From assembly GCA_031266095.1 (NCBI GenBank), contig JAISBR010000008.1, positions 1-6,575 of the forward strand: a stretch of 6,575 bases of DNA. The letters run 5' to 3'. Position numbers and translations under genes: made by a program. This document shows positions 1 through 6,095 of this stretch, in pieces. Below the pieces are notes generated by a model that did not search any database, was not told where the DNA came from, and saw only the letters and a list, made by a program, of their open reading frames with translations. The stretch comes from Treponema sp. (GTDB taxonomy: Bacteria > Spirochaetota > Spirochaetia > Treponematales > Breznakiellaceae). Positions within the stretch are counted from its first letter, which is position 1. Each line of letters opens with the position of its first letter.

Positions 1-45
1 TCGTTCTTCCGGGCTTAATTCAATGTTCCGCCTGGTTCTGGTCAT
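1..45 (-). CDS. 5' end of an unidentified gene, cut by the left window edge
   Basis: Fifteen codons read MTRTRRNIELSPEER and then leave the window. The start is well supported: GGGAGG lies at 55-60, nine bases before the ATG, and a plausible promoter lies just upstream. The basic start followed by an 'hxLSPEER' helix cap resembles the N-termini of IS630-type transposases and of some small DNA-binding proteins. Fifteen residues cannot decide between these, so the product is unassigned. The control region overlaps a 10-bp dyad, which suits either a mobile-element gene shielded from read-through transcription or an autoregulated DNA-binding protein. I am fairly sure a gene starts here and unsure what it is. 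Confidence 0.5.
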   Translation of the reverse strand, partial: MTRTRRNIELSPEER

Positions 46-77
46 AGTAGTATTCCTCCCGCCGGAATACTACCATG
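43..77. promoter_or_regulatory. Dyad over the -10 box and ribosome site of the left-edge gene
   Basis: GTAGTATTCC (47-56) and GGAATACTAC (64-73) form a perfect 10-bp inverted repeat around a 7-nt loop. After one mismatch it continues for 3 bp (43-45 with 75-77). In RNA read leftward the right part of the Shine-Dalgarno is in the stem and the rest in the loop, with the ATG at the stem foot. The promoter's own transcript, starting near 60, lacks one arm and cannot fold this way; only RNA entering from upstream can. As DNA the dyad could instead be an operator, and a third half-site GGGATACTA lies at 110-118. Both readings are inference; the dyad itself is certain. Confidence 0.55.
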
Positions 78-95
78 TCTTTCTTGATTTGTAAA
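67..95 (-). promoter_or_regulatory. Putative sigma-70-type promoter of the left-edge gene
   Basis: On the minus strand TTTACA (90-95, five of six matches to TTGACA) is followed by a 17-bp spacer and TAGTAT (67-72, four of six matches to TATAAT). The predicted transcript starts near position 60, so the mRNA would begin almost exactly at the GGGAGG ribosome site and have a leader of about 15 nt. The -10 box lies inside the right arm of the 47-73 dyad, so a protein bound to that dyad would block the promoter. Confidence 0.45.
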
Positions 96-402
96 GATTC
101 AATAGTTACGGGATACTAGGCTGCCGCAGAGTCCAGCGAAAGGCTGCCGCGGGGTCCTGATCCCGCTTAAAGCGCGGCCGCGTTTCTGCTGAGAAGGCGA
201 TCGTATTCCTGGTTAAAAGGCGCTTACGTTCCTGCTGGGAACAGGGGCATGAACAGCCTGAATGGCGGTTACGGTCCGGTACTGCCGGCCGGTCAGCGCA
301 CGCGGCCCGGAAATACCCGGAGGAGCGTATGTGCGTTTGTCAGTTTATAGAGCGGTAGGACGGCGCGGCGGCACCGGGAGTAATCGTTAATACGGTATAT
401 GA
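78..402. other. Gene-free GC-rich intergenic stretch
   Basis: No open frame here combines a start, a ribosome site and a plausible protein on either strand. The only start with a good Shine-Dalgarno is a nine-codon frame at 329-358 (plus), judged to be chance. The stretch holds the -35 box of the left-edge gene, a GGGATACTA half-site (110-118), a degenerate periodic repeat (112-277) and small hairpins such as GTTCC/GGAAC at 228-242. It separates the 3' end of the VWA gene from the leftward gene at the window edge. It may be a decayed mobile element or gene, but no coding remnant is recognisable. Confidence 0.5.
112..277. repeat. Degenerate ~23-nt periodic repeat
   Basis: AGGCTGCCGC followed by a purine-rich spacer and GTCC occurs at 118-134 and again at 141-157, exactly 23 bp apart. 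Further right, TTAAAGCGC...CTGCT (167-190) and TTAAAAGGC...CTGCT (213-236) are 46 bp apart, twice 23. GGCG-NNTNCG-NTCC-like segments also end near 209, 232 and 277. Copies are diverged and one interval is about 29 nt, so this is an old or partly chance array. A 23-nt period does not keep a reading frame, so it is not a coding repeat. Confidence 0.3.
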
Positions 403-439
403 GCGGCTTTCCCAAAACTTCAGTTTTTGGGAAAGCCGC
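403..439 (-). terminator. Strong hairpin just after the VWA gene stop
   Basis: GCGGCTTTCCCAAAA (403-417) pairs perfectly with 425-439, giving a 15-bp stem with a 7-nt loop. On the minus strand it begins six bases after the VWA stop codon, the expected place for a transcription terminator or 3'-end stabiliser. No U-run follows the stem on either strand, so it is not a textbook intrinsic terminator. Its inner part, CCAAAA-ACTGAAG-TTTTGG on the minus strand, nearly equals the core and loop of the hairpin at 6161-6196, which points to a shared repeat family. Confidence 0.5.
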
Positions 440-445
440 CTTCAA

Positions 446-2146
446 TTAGTCGGTTAAATCCGCGTCAAACCGTCCCGGTATCTTTATCGAGTTAAGCAGC
501 CGGTTCAGGGCTATGAGCGGATTTTCGTAGCGTTCCAGCCGGAAGTGGAGTTCATAGTGCTTGTCGGAAATAACCCGTATCGTTTTACCGATACAATCGG
601 GCAGTTCGCTGGAACCGAGATCCGGAAAATACCTGGGTTTGCGGGGAATAAAGGAACAGCGGTTGCCTTCCCTGCGGATCTCACCGATGGCCGGCGGTAT
701 GGGCACCAGGAAGATGAGAAAATCCGATTTGCCGCCGCCGACGGTAAAACTGTAGCCGGACTTGAGGGCGTGGATATTCCGTTTGCCGATGAATGTATTC
801 TGGTCTTCCACGAACAGGTTCAAGAGCAGCGGGCCGCTCGAGAATTCCACCGGACGGGCGGATGAGCGCGGCCTGTTGTGAGCGGCGTAAGGGGTGGTCC
901 GCTGTCGTGGCCGGCTGGCGGCGAAATCCGCCAGATCCTTGCTGTGATCCTTGAAGGACGGCGGTTCCTCTTCCCGCTTGGGGATGGGCGCCGCGGCCAT
1001 GGCCATCACCCGGTTGGGGCTTCTCTGGAGCCGCCGGGTAACCAGCACTATGATAAAGCCCGCCGCGAGGAGGCCCAGAACCGCGAGGCCGATGAGCAGG
1101 GCCAGGGGAAAACCGCCCTCCCAGGGAGGGAACCAGGGTTCGGCGGGCCTCACGGTCGGCGCCTGCACCGGCGGGGTCTCCTCCGCGGGAGGAACTTGAG
1201 CCGCCGGGGAAAGGGGAACTGCGGCGGGCGGGGCGGGACTGTCCGGGGGAACACTGGCCGGCGGAGTCGTTGGGGCGGGAGCCGGAGCCGGCGCTTCAAC
1301 CGCGGGCGCGTCCGGGCTTACACCCGGCGTTTGTGCTGCTTGTTGTCCGGTTTGGGCCGGTGCGCCTCCGGCCGGGCTTGCGGAACCGCCCGGCGTCTGC
1401 GCCGGCCGTCCGGTTTGGGCCGGTGCGCCTGGGGCCGGGCTTGCGGGACTAGTTGGCGTCTGTGCCGGCCGTCCGGTTTGGGCCGGTGCGCCTGGGGCCG
1501 GACTTGCGGGACTACTTGGCGTCTGCGCCGGCCGTCCGGTTTGGGCCGGTGCGCCTCCGGCCGGGCTCGCGGAACCGCTTGGCGTCTCTGCCGGCCGGCT
1601 GGGAACGGCCCGGGCCAGGGGCGCCCGTCCGGAGCGGGGCAGATTCGCCAGGGGCTGTCCGGCTCTGACCTGTACATAATCAAGGCTTATTTCCTGGCGG
1701 CCCAGGCGGGTTTTGGCCGCGTTAATCAAATCGGTCAGGCCCGCAACGTCTTCATCGGAGACGATGACAATTTTCTTCGGACGGGAGGGAAGGGAAGCGG
1801 TATACGTCTCAACAAAACGCAGGGCCGCCGCAGTATCCGACGAGGGGTCAAGGGGGTATTGCAGGAACATCCGTCCGATAAGAGTCTCCAGCTCCCCCCT
1901 TCCCTCAATGCGGCGGGTGATATCGACTTTGGGCTTATCCGAAAAGGATATCAGGTGAAAAGTGTCGCCGATACGCAGGAATTCTCTCAGAAAAGCGCCT
2001 GATATATAGTCATTCACCTGCTCGTAAGAATCGCTCATACTTGATGAGGTATCCAGCAGCAGTATAAGGTCTATAGGACCGGTATTCTGGCTGTACGCTA
2101 AAAACGCGCCCAGCAGCAGTATAACGGCGATAATACCTCTTTTCAT
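446..2146 (-). CDS. Membrane-anchored VWA-domain protein with Pro/Ala-rich repeat stalk and FHA-like C-terminus
   Basis: A 566-residue protein. Residues 1-19 look like a signal peptide (MKR, a hydrophobic run, then AYS before Q20). A von Willebrand factor A domain covers about 24-165 and shows a full metal-site (MIDAS) pattern: DTSSS at 32-36, T105 in SDT, and D131 in VSDED. Residues 172-338 are a Pro/Ala/Thr-rich stalk with four tandem 21-22-residue repeats. One transmembrane helix spans about 346-369 and is followed by RRLQR, placing the VWA domain outside the inner membrane and the last ~195 residues in the cytoplasm. Residues 436-545 look like a beta-rich FHA-type fold (GYSFTVGGGKSDFLI, then IGEIRREGNRCSFIP), but the usual FHA arginine and the serine/histidine pair are not evident, so phosphopeptide binding is doubtful. 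The start is set by GGGAGA (2153-2158), six bases before the ATG. It follows greA by 20 nt, so it is co-transcribed. VWA domains bind protein ligands through the metal; the partner is unknown. Confidence 0.85.
   Translation of the reverse strand: MKRGIIAVILLLGAFLAYSQNTGPIDLILLLDTSSSMSDSYEQVNDYISGAFLREFLRIGDTFHLISFSDKPKVDITRRIEGRGELETLIGRMFLQYPLDPSSDTAAALRFVETYTASLPSRPKKIVIVSDEDVAGLTDLINAAKTRLGRQEISLDYVQVRAGQPLANLPRSGRAPLARAVPSRPAETPSGSASPAGGAPAQTGRPAQTPSSPASPAPGAPAQTGRPAQTPTSPASPAPGAPAQTGRPAQTPGGSASPAGGAPAQTGQQAAQTPGVSPDAPAVEAPAPAPAPTTPPASVPPDSPAPPAAVPLSPAAQVPPAEETPPVQAPTVRPAEPWFPPWEGGFPLALLIGLAVLGLLAAGFIIVLVTRRLQRSPNRVMAMAAAPIPKREEEPPSFKDHSKDLADFAASRPRQRTTPYAAHNRPRSSARPVEFSSGPLLLNLFVEDQNTFIGKRNIHALKSGYSFTVGGGKSDFLIFLVPIPPAIGEIRREGNRCSFIPRKPRYFPDLGSSELPDCIGKTIRVISDKHYELHFRLERYENPLIALNRLLNSIKIPGRFDADLTD
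1331..1585 (-). repeat. In-frame 63-bp tandem repeat in the VWA gene stalk
   Basis: Four consecutive units code residues 188-272: three of 21 residues and a last one of 22. Each carries the core ASPAxGAPAQTG; the first three continue RPAQ and the last QQAAQ. The copies are nearly identical in DNA, and GTCCGGTTTGGGCCGGTGCG recurs on the plus strand. This argues for recent duplication by slippage or unequal recombination. Since 63 is a multiple of three, gain or loss of a unit would change stalk length without breaking the frame. Confidence 0.85.
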
Positions 2147-2167
2147 ACATAGTCTCCCGGCCGTTTT

Positions 2168-4849
2168 CTACACATCCGCCGCCGATATCTGCTCCGCGAC
2201 ATAAGAGACCGTTTCATCGTTGATCGAAAAGTCAAATTGTTCCCCAACTGTCCGGTTGAGTATAGCGCCTCCGAAGGGAGAAAGATAGGATATAATATTG
2301 TTATCTGGATCTGATTCCCAGGGTCCTAAAATGGTGTATTCCTCTTTCCGGTTCCCGGTTACGTTATGCAATACCACCCTGGTACCGAAGGATACCTTTG
2401 CGGTGTTAATGGAATTGGGGTCAAAGATCTGGGCCCGTTCAATTTCATCTTTGAGTTTGGCCACCGTAGAGTTGAGGATCTCCTGTTTTTCCTTCGCGGC
2501 CTTGTACTCGGCGTTTTCCCTGAGGTCTCCCAGGGAAAGGGCAAAGGCGATTTCCTTGGAGTTGGCGGGAACCTCCACATCCATGATACGGGCAAGCTGC
2601 CGCTGCTTTTCCTCGTACATGGCGGAGGTGACTACAAGGCCCCGGGAAACTTTCTTTTCCGCGCCGCCGAAGAATTTGAAGTCCGGATACCTGCCCAGGA
2701 TTCTGTCCCGCAGATTGAGTTTGTCCTGAGGGTCGAGGTCCTTTACGTCGTTAATGAAGGTATAGAGCCGGATGATCGTGTCTTCGTCGGCCTCATCGAT
2801 AAAAGCGTTAAGGCCCCCCTCCTTAAACAGAATAGCATACACCAGTTTGTTTATCTTGCGGTTCTCGGTAGTGTCCCGGTGGTTTTCAATTTCCCGGTAC
2901 GTCAAATCCAGAATATGGATGAGTGTGATGAGCTGCTTTTCAAGGGAAATGGCAGCCGCTTTAAACCAGTCCGAGCCGGCGGCGTTCTTAAAGAGCCATA
3001 CAACCGCTTCCCGGTACTCCCTGAAATTCTCAAAACAGTCAATGGTCATGTCGCGGAGCTTTTCCCCGCCGCACTCTTTCTCCAGATGGACAATGATCGA
3101 AGGGGTAAGGGCGTAGGGGAAGAGTCTCACATAGATATCCGTCCAGCCGGGAATAAAGAGCTGTACATGCTGAAGGAATTCTTCCTTGAGTTTATTGTCC
3201 TTGAGGTTTTTGAAGAGGGAAGGGACATCCTCAATCTTTTCAAAGACTTCGGTAAAGTTAAGCGAAAGTCCGGCCCCCAGATGGGGGTATTTCCCGGCCA
3301 GTTCTTTTATCAAAAGGTAGGAGGCCACCGCCTCTTCGCTTCCCTGGTTCGAGGAACGGAGAAAGGCGGTAAAATAGGCGAACATCTCGGAAAAATATTC
3401 GGAATCCAGGTCGGCGTCTTTCTGGTTCACAAAATTACGGAGTGTTACGACCCGATCAAAGAAATTCCGCTCCGCCTTGAATTCATTGTAAAGCTTTTCC
3501 GCCATGCTGATGGGCCGGTCCCGAACGGTGAAAAGATCAATGTTGTCGGGGCTGACTCCGAAGCCCGGATCTGATTTAAGGATTTCCCTGGCCTTGCCGC
3601 TCCAGGTGGACCATTCACCGGTGGACAGCACCGCCGGGGAAAGCTCCGCCTTTATCCGTTTGATATCACAGGAATTACCGAAGCTCTTAATCACCGTCCG
3701 TAAGGCCCAAGCGTAGTCGGTTTTTACTTTTTCGTGGAGTTTTTCCTTTTTCCAGGTGGCCTTTAATACCCAAATGTGGTTTTTAGACAGGGTCTGCAGG
3801 GCGCCCACCGCCATTTTTAGGGACATGGAATGGTCCCGTTTTTTAGCGAAGTCGATACGGATATCGTCACCCTCAATACCGGCGATACGGCCCACTCCCC
3901 AGGTACGGTGGTATACGAAATTACCCTTGTCAAAGGCGATGTGCTTTTCAAAATCAACGATCGCTTCATGGACATTGCGGTAATGCTGGGACAGGTTTGA
4001 AATACGGATGTATTCCTCAAGATGGCTGTGGCTGGCGTATTTTTGCCTGAAGCACTCAATAATTTCTTTCCGGGCGTGTGTGTCCCGCTCATCATACTGT
4101 AGTACGATTTTAAGGATACTGATGGCGGTGTCGATATCTTTGTCTTTACAGGCGGCGTACACGTCATTGAGCAGAATCACCGCCTTATCTTCGCTGATGT
4201 TCTTCGCGATCTTTTTTTGCACGTGGAGGAAAAAGTCGATGTCATCGGGGCAGAAGACCAGGAGCTTTTCCCAAATCTCCCGCACGCTGTTAAAGAGCTG
4301 CTTGTTGATATAGCGGTGCAGGGCCTTCTTGTAATATTCCAGGGCGGCTTCGGCATTACCCTGCTTTTCATAGTGTTCCGCGAGGGCCTTGGCAAGATCG
4401 GCCTCTTCATAATCAACTCTGACCAGCCGTTCCCAGATGCCGTTGAGGGACTCTTCTTCGTTGTCATTTTTGTAGCAATCAATCAGGGTGCGCAGGGCAA
4501 ATTTGGATTCCCCGTAATCAAGGATCCGCTCGCAGAGGTATTTGACAATGCTCCACTTGTGATTGTCCACGAAGATCGTCACCAGGCTGATCATGGCGGC
4601 GTCGTCGATGATCTGCCGGGAAAGAGCTACCATGCCCGAAAGGTACAGCGCGATGATGCTGTTCTTGGTATGGGCCAGGTGCTCGTCGCAGTTCTTTTTT
4701 AGATCGTCGATTACCCGTCCGTCCCTGGCATCTTTCAGTAAACCGTCAAGCTCCTTAAACTGGCTGGTCGAATAATTGCTGAGGGTAGCCCTGGTCCACT
4801 TCTCCTCATTCAGCATTTCCTGTACATTCTTCAATAGAGCTTCAGACAT
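2168..4849 (-). CDS. greA: Transcription elongation factor GreA, long spirochaetal form
   Basis: GreA enters the RNA polymerase secondary channel and stimulates cleavage of backtracked RNA. The hallmark is at the C-terminus: a coiled-coil with SLGDLRENAEYKAAKEKQ at about 772-789. Its D and E (775 and 778, counted from the chosen ATG) match the catalytic tip acids D41 and E44 of E. coli GreA. The FKBP-like globular domain follows, with AKVSFGTRVVL and SPFGGAILNRTVGE. E. coli GreA has 158 residues; here some 730 precede the GreA part. That extension is mostly helical, with a clear TPR-like unit at about 150-182 (LAEHYEKQGNAEAALEYYKK), and contains a small beta module at about 310-356 (HRTWGVGRIAGIEGDDIRIDF) like the Tudor/KOW-type domains that bind polymerase or nucleic acid. 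Long GreA proteins are known in spirochaetes and chlamydiae. A GTG directly before the ATG, at 4850-4852, is an alternative start that adds one residue. The 20-nt gap to the VWA gene implies a shared transcript. Confidence 0.95.
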   Translation of the reverse strand: MSEALLKNVQEMLNEEKWTRATLSNYSTSQFKELDGLLKDARDGRVIDDLKKNCDEHLAHTKNSIIALYLSGMVALSRQIIDDAAMISLVTIFVDNHKWSIVKYLCERILDYGESKFALRTLIDCYKNDNEEESLNGIWERLVRVDYEEADLAKALAEHYEKQGNAEAALEYYKKALHRYINKQLFNSVREIWEKLLVFCPDDIDFFLHVQKKIAKNISEDKAVILLNDVYAACKDKDIDTAISILKIVLQYDERDTHARKEIIECFRQKYASHSHLEEYIRISNLSQHYRNVHEAIVDFEKHIAFDKGNFVYHRTWGVGRIAGIEGDDIRIDFAKKRDHSMSLKMAVGALQTLSKNHIWVLKATWKKEKLHEKVKTDYAWALRTVIKSFGNSCDIKRIKAELSPAVLSTGEWSTWSGKAREILKSDPGFGVSPDNIDLFTVRDRPISMAEKLYNEFKAERNFFDRVVTLRNFVNQKDADLDSEYFSEMFAYFTAFLRSSNQGSEEAVASYLLIKELAGKYPHLGAGLSLNFTEVFEKIEDVPSLFKNLKDNKLKEEFLQHVQLFIPGWTDIYVRLFPYALTPSIIVHLEKECGGEKLRDMTIDCFENFREYREAVVWLFKNAAGSDWFKAAAISLEKQLITLIHILDLTYREIENHRDTTENRKINKLVYAILFKEGGLNAFIDEADEDTIIRLYTFINDVKDLDPQDKLNLRDRILGRYPDFKFFGGAEKKVSRGLVVTSAMYEEKQRQLARIMDVEVPANSKEIAFALSLGDLRENAEYKAAKEKQEILNSTVAKLKDEIERAQIFDPNSINTAKVSFGTRVVLHNVTGNRKEEYTILGPWESDPDNNIISYLSPFGGAILNRTVGEQFDFSINDETVSYVAEQISAADV

Positions 4850-4856
4850 CACTTAA

Positions 4857-4862
4857 CTCCTT
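4857..4862 (-). promoter_or_regulatory. Ribosome binding site that decides the greA start
   Basis: AAGGAG on the minus strand lies seven bases before the ATG at 4847-4849 but only four before the in-frame GTG at 4850-4852. The normal spacing and the better codon favour ATG, giving 893 residues rather than 894. Confidence 0.7.
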
Positions 4863-4884
4863 GCGGCTCTCAGGTCAATGGCCT

Positions 4885-4912
4885 TGTTCACAAAGTAAAT
4901 ACTTTATGAACA
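4885..4912. promoter_or_regulatory. 28-bp imperfect dyad upstream of greA
   Basis: TGTTCACAAAGTA (4885-4897) and TACTTTATGAACA (4900-4912) are inverted repeats with one mismatch and a 2-base centre. The dyad is AT-rich in a GC-richer gap and ends 35 bases before the greA start codon. A tight centre with TGTTCA/TGAACA outer arms is more like a homodimeric regulator's operator than a terminator, and no U-run follows. I could not place a convincing promoter around it, so a role in greA control is only inferred from position. Confidence 0.4.
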
Positions 4913-4926
4913 CAGTATCCGGGCCG

Positions 4927-4950
4927 GTTCCAAAACCGGTATTTTGGAAC
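4927..4950. repeat. GTTCCAAAA palindrome between the TPR gene and greA
   Basis: GTTCCAAAA (4927-4935) pairs with TTTTGGAAC (4942-4950) around a 6-nt loop. In the leftward transcript, allowing one bulged base, GGCT and GGCC extend the stem by about four pairs. It begins four bases after the TPR gene stop. With no U-run it is a poor intrinsic terminator; it may cause partial termination or protect the upstream mRNA's 3' end. The core is the same as in the hairpins at 6036-6093 and 6161-6196. Confidence 0.6.
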
Positions 4951-4954
4951 AGCC

Positions 4955-5896
4955 TCATCTAATATACCGTTCATAAATTTCAGGATCGGTAATTTTTATT
5001 TTCAATAAGATCTCTTCAATCAACGCCGGATCTTCCCTGGTATTTTCATAGTGATCGACAAGCCAGAAATACCGGTTCAGCAGGCGGGGTTTTAACAGCG
5101 AATCCTCCCCGGGGTTGTTCTGGCGTTCCGCTTCAAGGGAAAAAATCGACTGTTTCAACCTGCCGACCTCAACCTGTTTGAGTTCCCTCTTTACCGAGAA
5201 GAGGCCCCATAGACGGCCCCAAACCGGCATCCACTCGCAGAGTTCAACTCCCCCGTAACCCCGCTCCGCCGCCAGCCGATCCCGCAACCGCAATACAAGT
5301 TCGGACTCCATGGACCGAAGATCAATTTTTCCGGGGTCCAGAAAAAATGCTTCCCGAAATAAGATCTTAGCGATCCGGTCCTCCCCGAGCAGGGCGTTTA
5401 CGTCCGCCAGTTCCGCCAGGGTTTCGCTATCCTCCCGTTTAAACCGTACCGCCTGCTCCAGGTATTTCAGGGCCTCAATATAATTGCCCACTCCCTTGTA
5501 ACAGCGGCCCACCAGCAGCAACAGCCCCGGATCGTGCTGGTTTACGCTATCCCCCAGGAGATCCTCAAAACAGCGCAGGGCGCTGGAAAAAACATAACGC
5601 CGTACCGCGTATTGGCAGTGATCATACACCTCATCAAAGCGATCCAGAAAAATATAATACTGTTTCAGCCGGGAAAGGATAAAACCGCCCTTTTCATACG
5701 GATTTTGAAACTCCTCAAGCCGCTTGGTATTTTCAATCCACCAATGAACGCACTTGAGCGCGTATTTAAGTTCTTCATTGTCAAAATCGGTTTTGAGCGC
5801 TTCCTCCAGCAGCTCTACCGCTCCGGCGGCATCCGAGGCTTTCAGTTTATTATAGGCCTTCTGAATAAGCCCTACTGCCGGCTGTTCCGTATCCAT
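4955..5896 (-). CDS. TPR-repeat protein of unknown function
   Basis: A soluble protein of 313 residues with no signal peptide or membrane span. TPR-like helix pairs are visible at about 7-40 (AYNKLKASDAAGAVELLEEAL), 124-156 (LVGRCYKGVGNYIEALKYLEQAV) and 157-190 (LAELADVNALLGEDRIAKILFREAFFLDPGK). Between them lies a Trp/Tyr-rich helical stretch (HWWIENTKRLEEF, LSRLKQYYIFLDRF). A less regular C-terminal third includes CEWMPVWGRLWGLF. TPRs normally make protein scaffolds; the partner cannot be read from the sequence. The open frame reaches an upstream ATG at 5912-5914, but that codon overlaps a perfect TATAAT -10 box and would not be in the mRNA, so I chose the next in-frame ATG at 5894-5896 (MDTEQPAVG). 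No good Shine-Dalgarno precedes either start. It is the first gene of the leftward cluster, 105 nt before greA. I do not recognise a named family. Confidence 0.85.
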   Translation of the reverse strand: MDTEQPAVGLIQKAYNKLKASDAAGAVELLEEALKTDFDNEELKYALKCVHWWIENTKRLEEFQNPYEKGGFILSRLKQYYIFLDRFDEVYDHCQYAVRRYVFSSALRCFEDLLGDSVNQHDPGLLLLVGRCYKGVGNYIEALKYLEQAVRFKREDSETLAELADVNALLGEDRIAKILFREAFFLDPGKIDLRSMESELVLRLRDRLAAERGYGGVELCEWMPVWGRLWGLFSVKRELKQVEVGRLKQSIFSLEAERQNNPGEDSLLKPRLLNRYFWLVDHYENTREDPALIEEILLKIKITDPEIYERYIR

Positions 5897-5912
5897 CTTA
5901 CTATATCTCTGC

Positions 5913-5940
5913 ATTATACCATTTTGGGCAGGTTTGACAA
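5913..5940 (-). promoter_or_regulatory. Near-consensus promoter of the TPR-greA-VWA cluster
   Basis: On the minus strand TTGTCA (5935-5940, five of six matches) is followed by a 16-bp spacer and TATAAT (5913-5918, six of six). The predicted start is an A near 5906, about ten bases before the ATG at 5896. The last bases of the -10 box form the ATG at 5914, which rules that start out for this transcript. This is the best promoter match I found in the window. Confidence 0.7.
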
Positions 5941-5964
5941 TAGGGTGATTATGCCGCGTAAAAT
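5934..5964 (+). promoter_or_regulatory. Possible rightward promoter sharing the same -35 bases
   Basis: The plus strand reads TTGACA (5934-5939, full consensus) and TAAAAT (5959-5964, five of six) with a long 19-bp spacer. The start would be near 5971, giving the kinase gene a leader of about 257 nt that carries all three hairpins. The spacer is longer than the preferred 16-18 bp, so this promoter may be weak or need an activator. An alternative -10, TATGAT (6205-6210), lies just before the kinase ribosome site but has no good -35. Confidence 0.3.
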
Positions 5965-6035
5965 GAAGAACCCAGGAGCAAGCTCGGATCTCCGGTCCGG
6001 CGGGGTATGGACCCTTCGCAACGAATCAAACCATT

Positions 6036-6093
6036 GAGCTTGTTCCAAAACTAATTGACTATGCGCTAAAGCGCGTGGTTTTGGAACAAGCTC
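6036..6093. repeat. Hairpin A: 16-bp perfect stem with GTTCCAAAAC core
   Basis: GAGCTTGTTCCAAAAC (6036-6051) and GTTTTGGAACAAGCTC (6078-6093) are perfect inverted repeats. The 26-nt interval contains a nested GCGC-TAAA-GCGC hairpin (6063-6074). It lies between divergent genes, so it cannot be the terminator of either neighbour. The core matches those at 4927-4950 and 6161-6196. Confidence 0.8.
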
Positions 6094-6095
6094 TT

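Noticed and set aside
329..358. Nine-codon frame MCVCQFIER with a good GGAGG site
   Set aside because: It is very short and no plus-strand gene follows for it to regulate, so chance in GC-rich sequence is the simplest reading.
1331..1585. CRISPR-like regular repeat
   Set aside because: Units abut with no unique spacers, keep the reading frame and encode a Pro/Ala stalk.
878..2002. 374-codon open frame on the plus strand opposite the VWA gene
   Set aside because: It is Arg/Gly-rich, starts at a GTG without a ribosome site, and its repeats mirror the 63-bp repeat. The opposite strand has a signal peptide, MIDAS motif and membrane helix.
2366..3574. 402-codon open frame on the plus strand opposite greA
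   Set aside because: Its product has no recognisable domain and no ribosome site was seen. It lies wholly within greA, whose coding strand is certain.
5534..6037. 167-codon plus-strand frame opposite the TPR gene, including a 28-codon end (MPRKMKNPGA...) at 5951-6037
   Set aside because: The long form is a shadow of the TPR gene. The short form has only a weak ribosome site, and both its early ATGs lie upstream of the predicted rightward transcript start.
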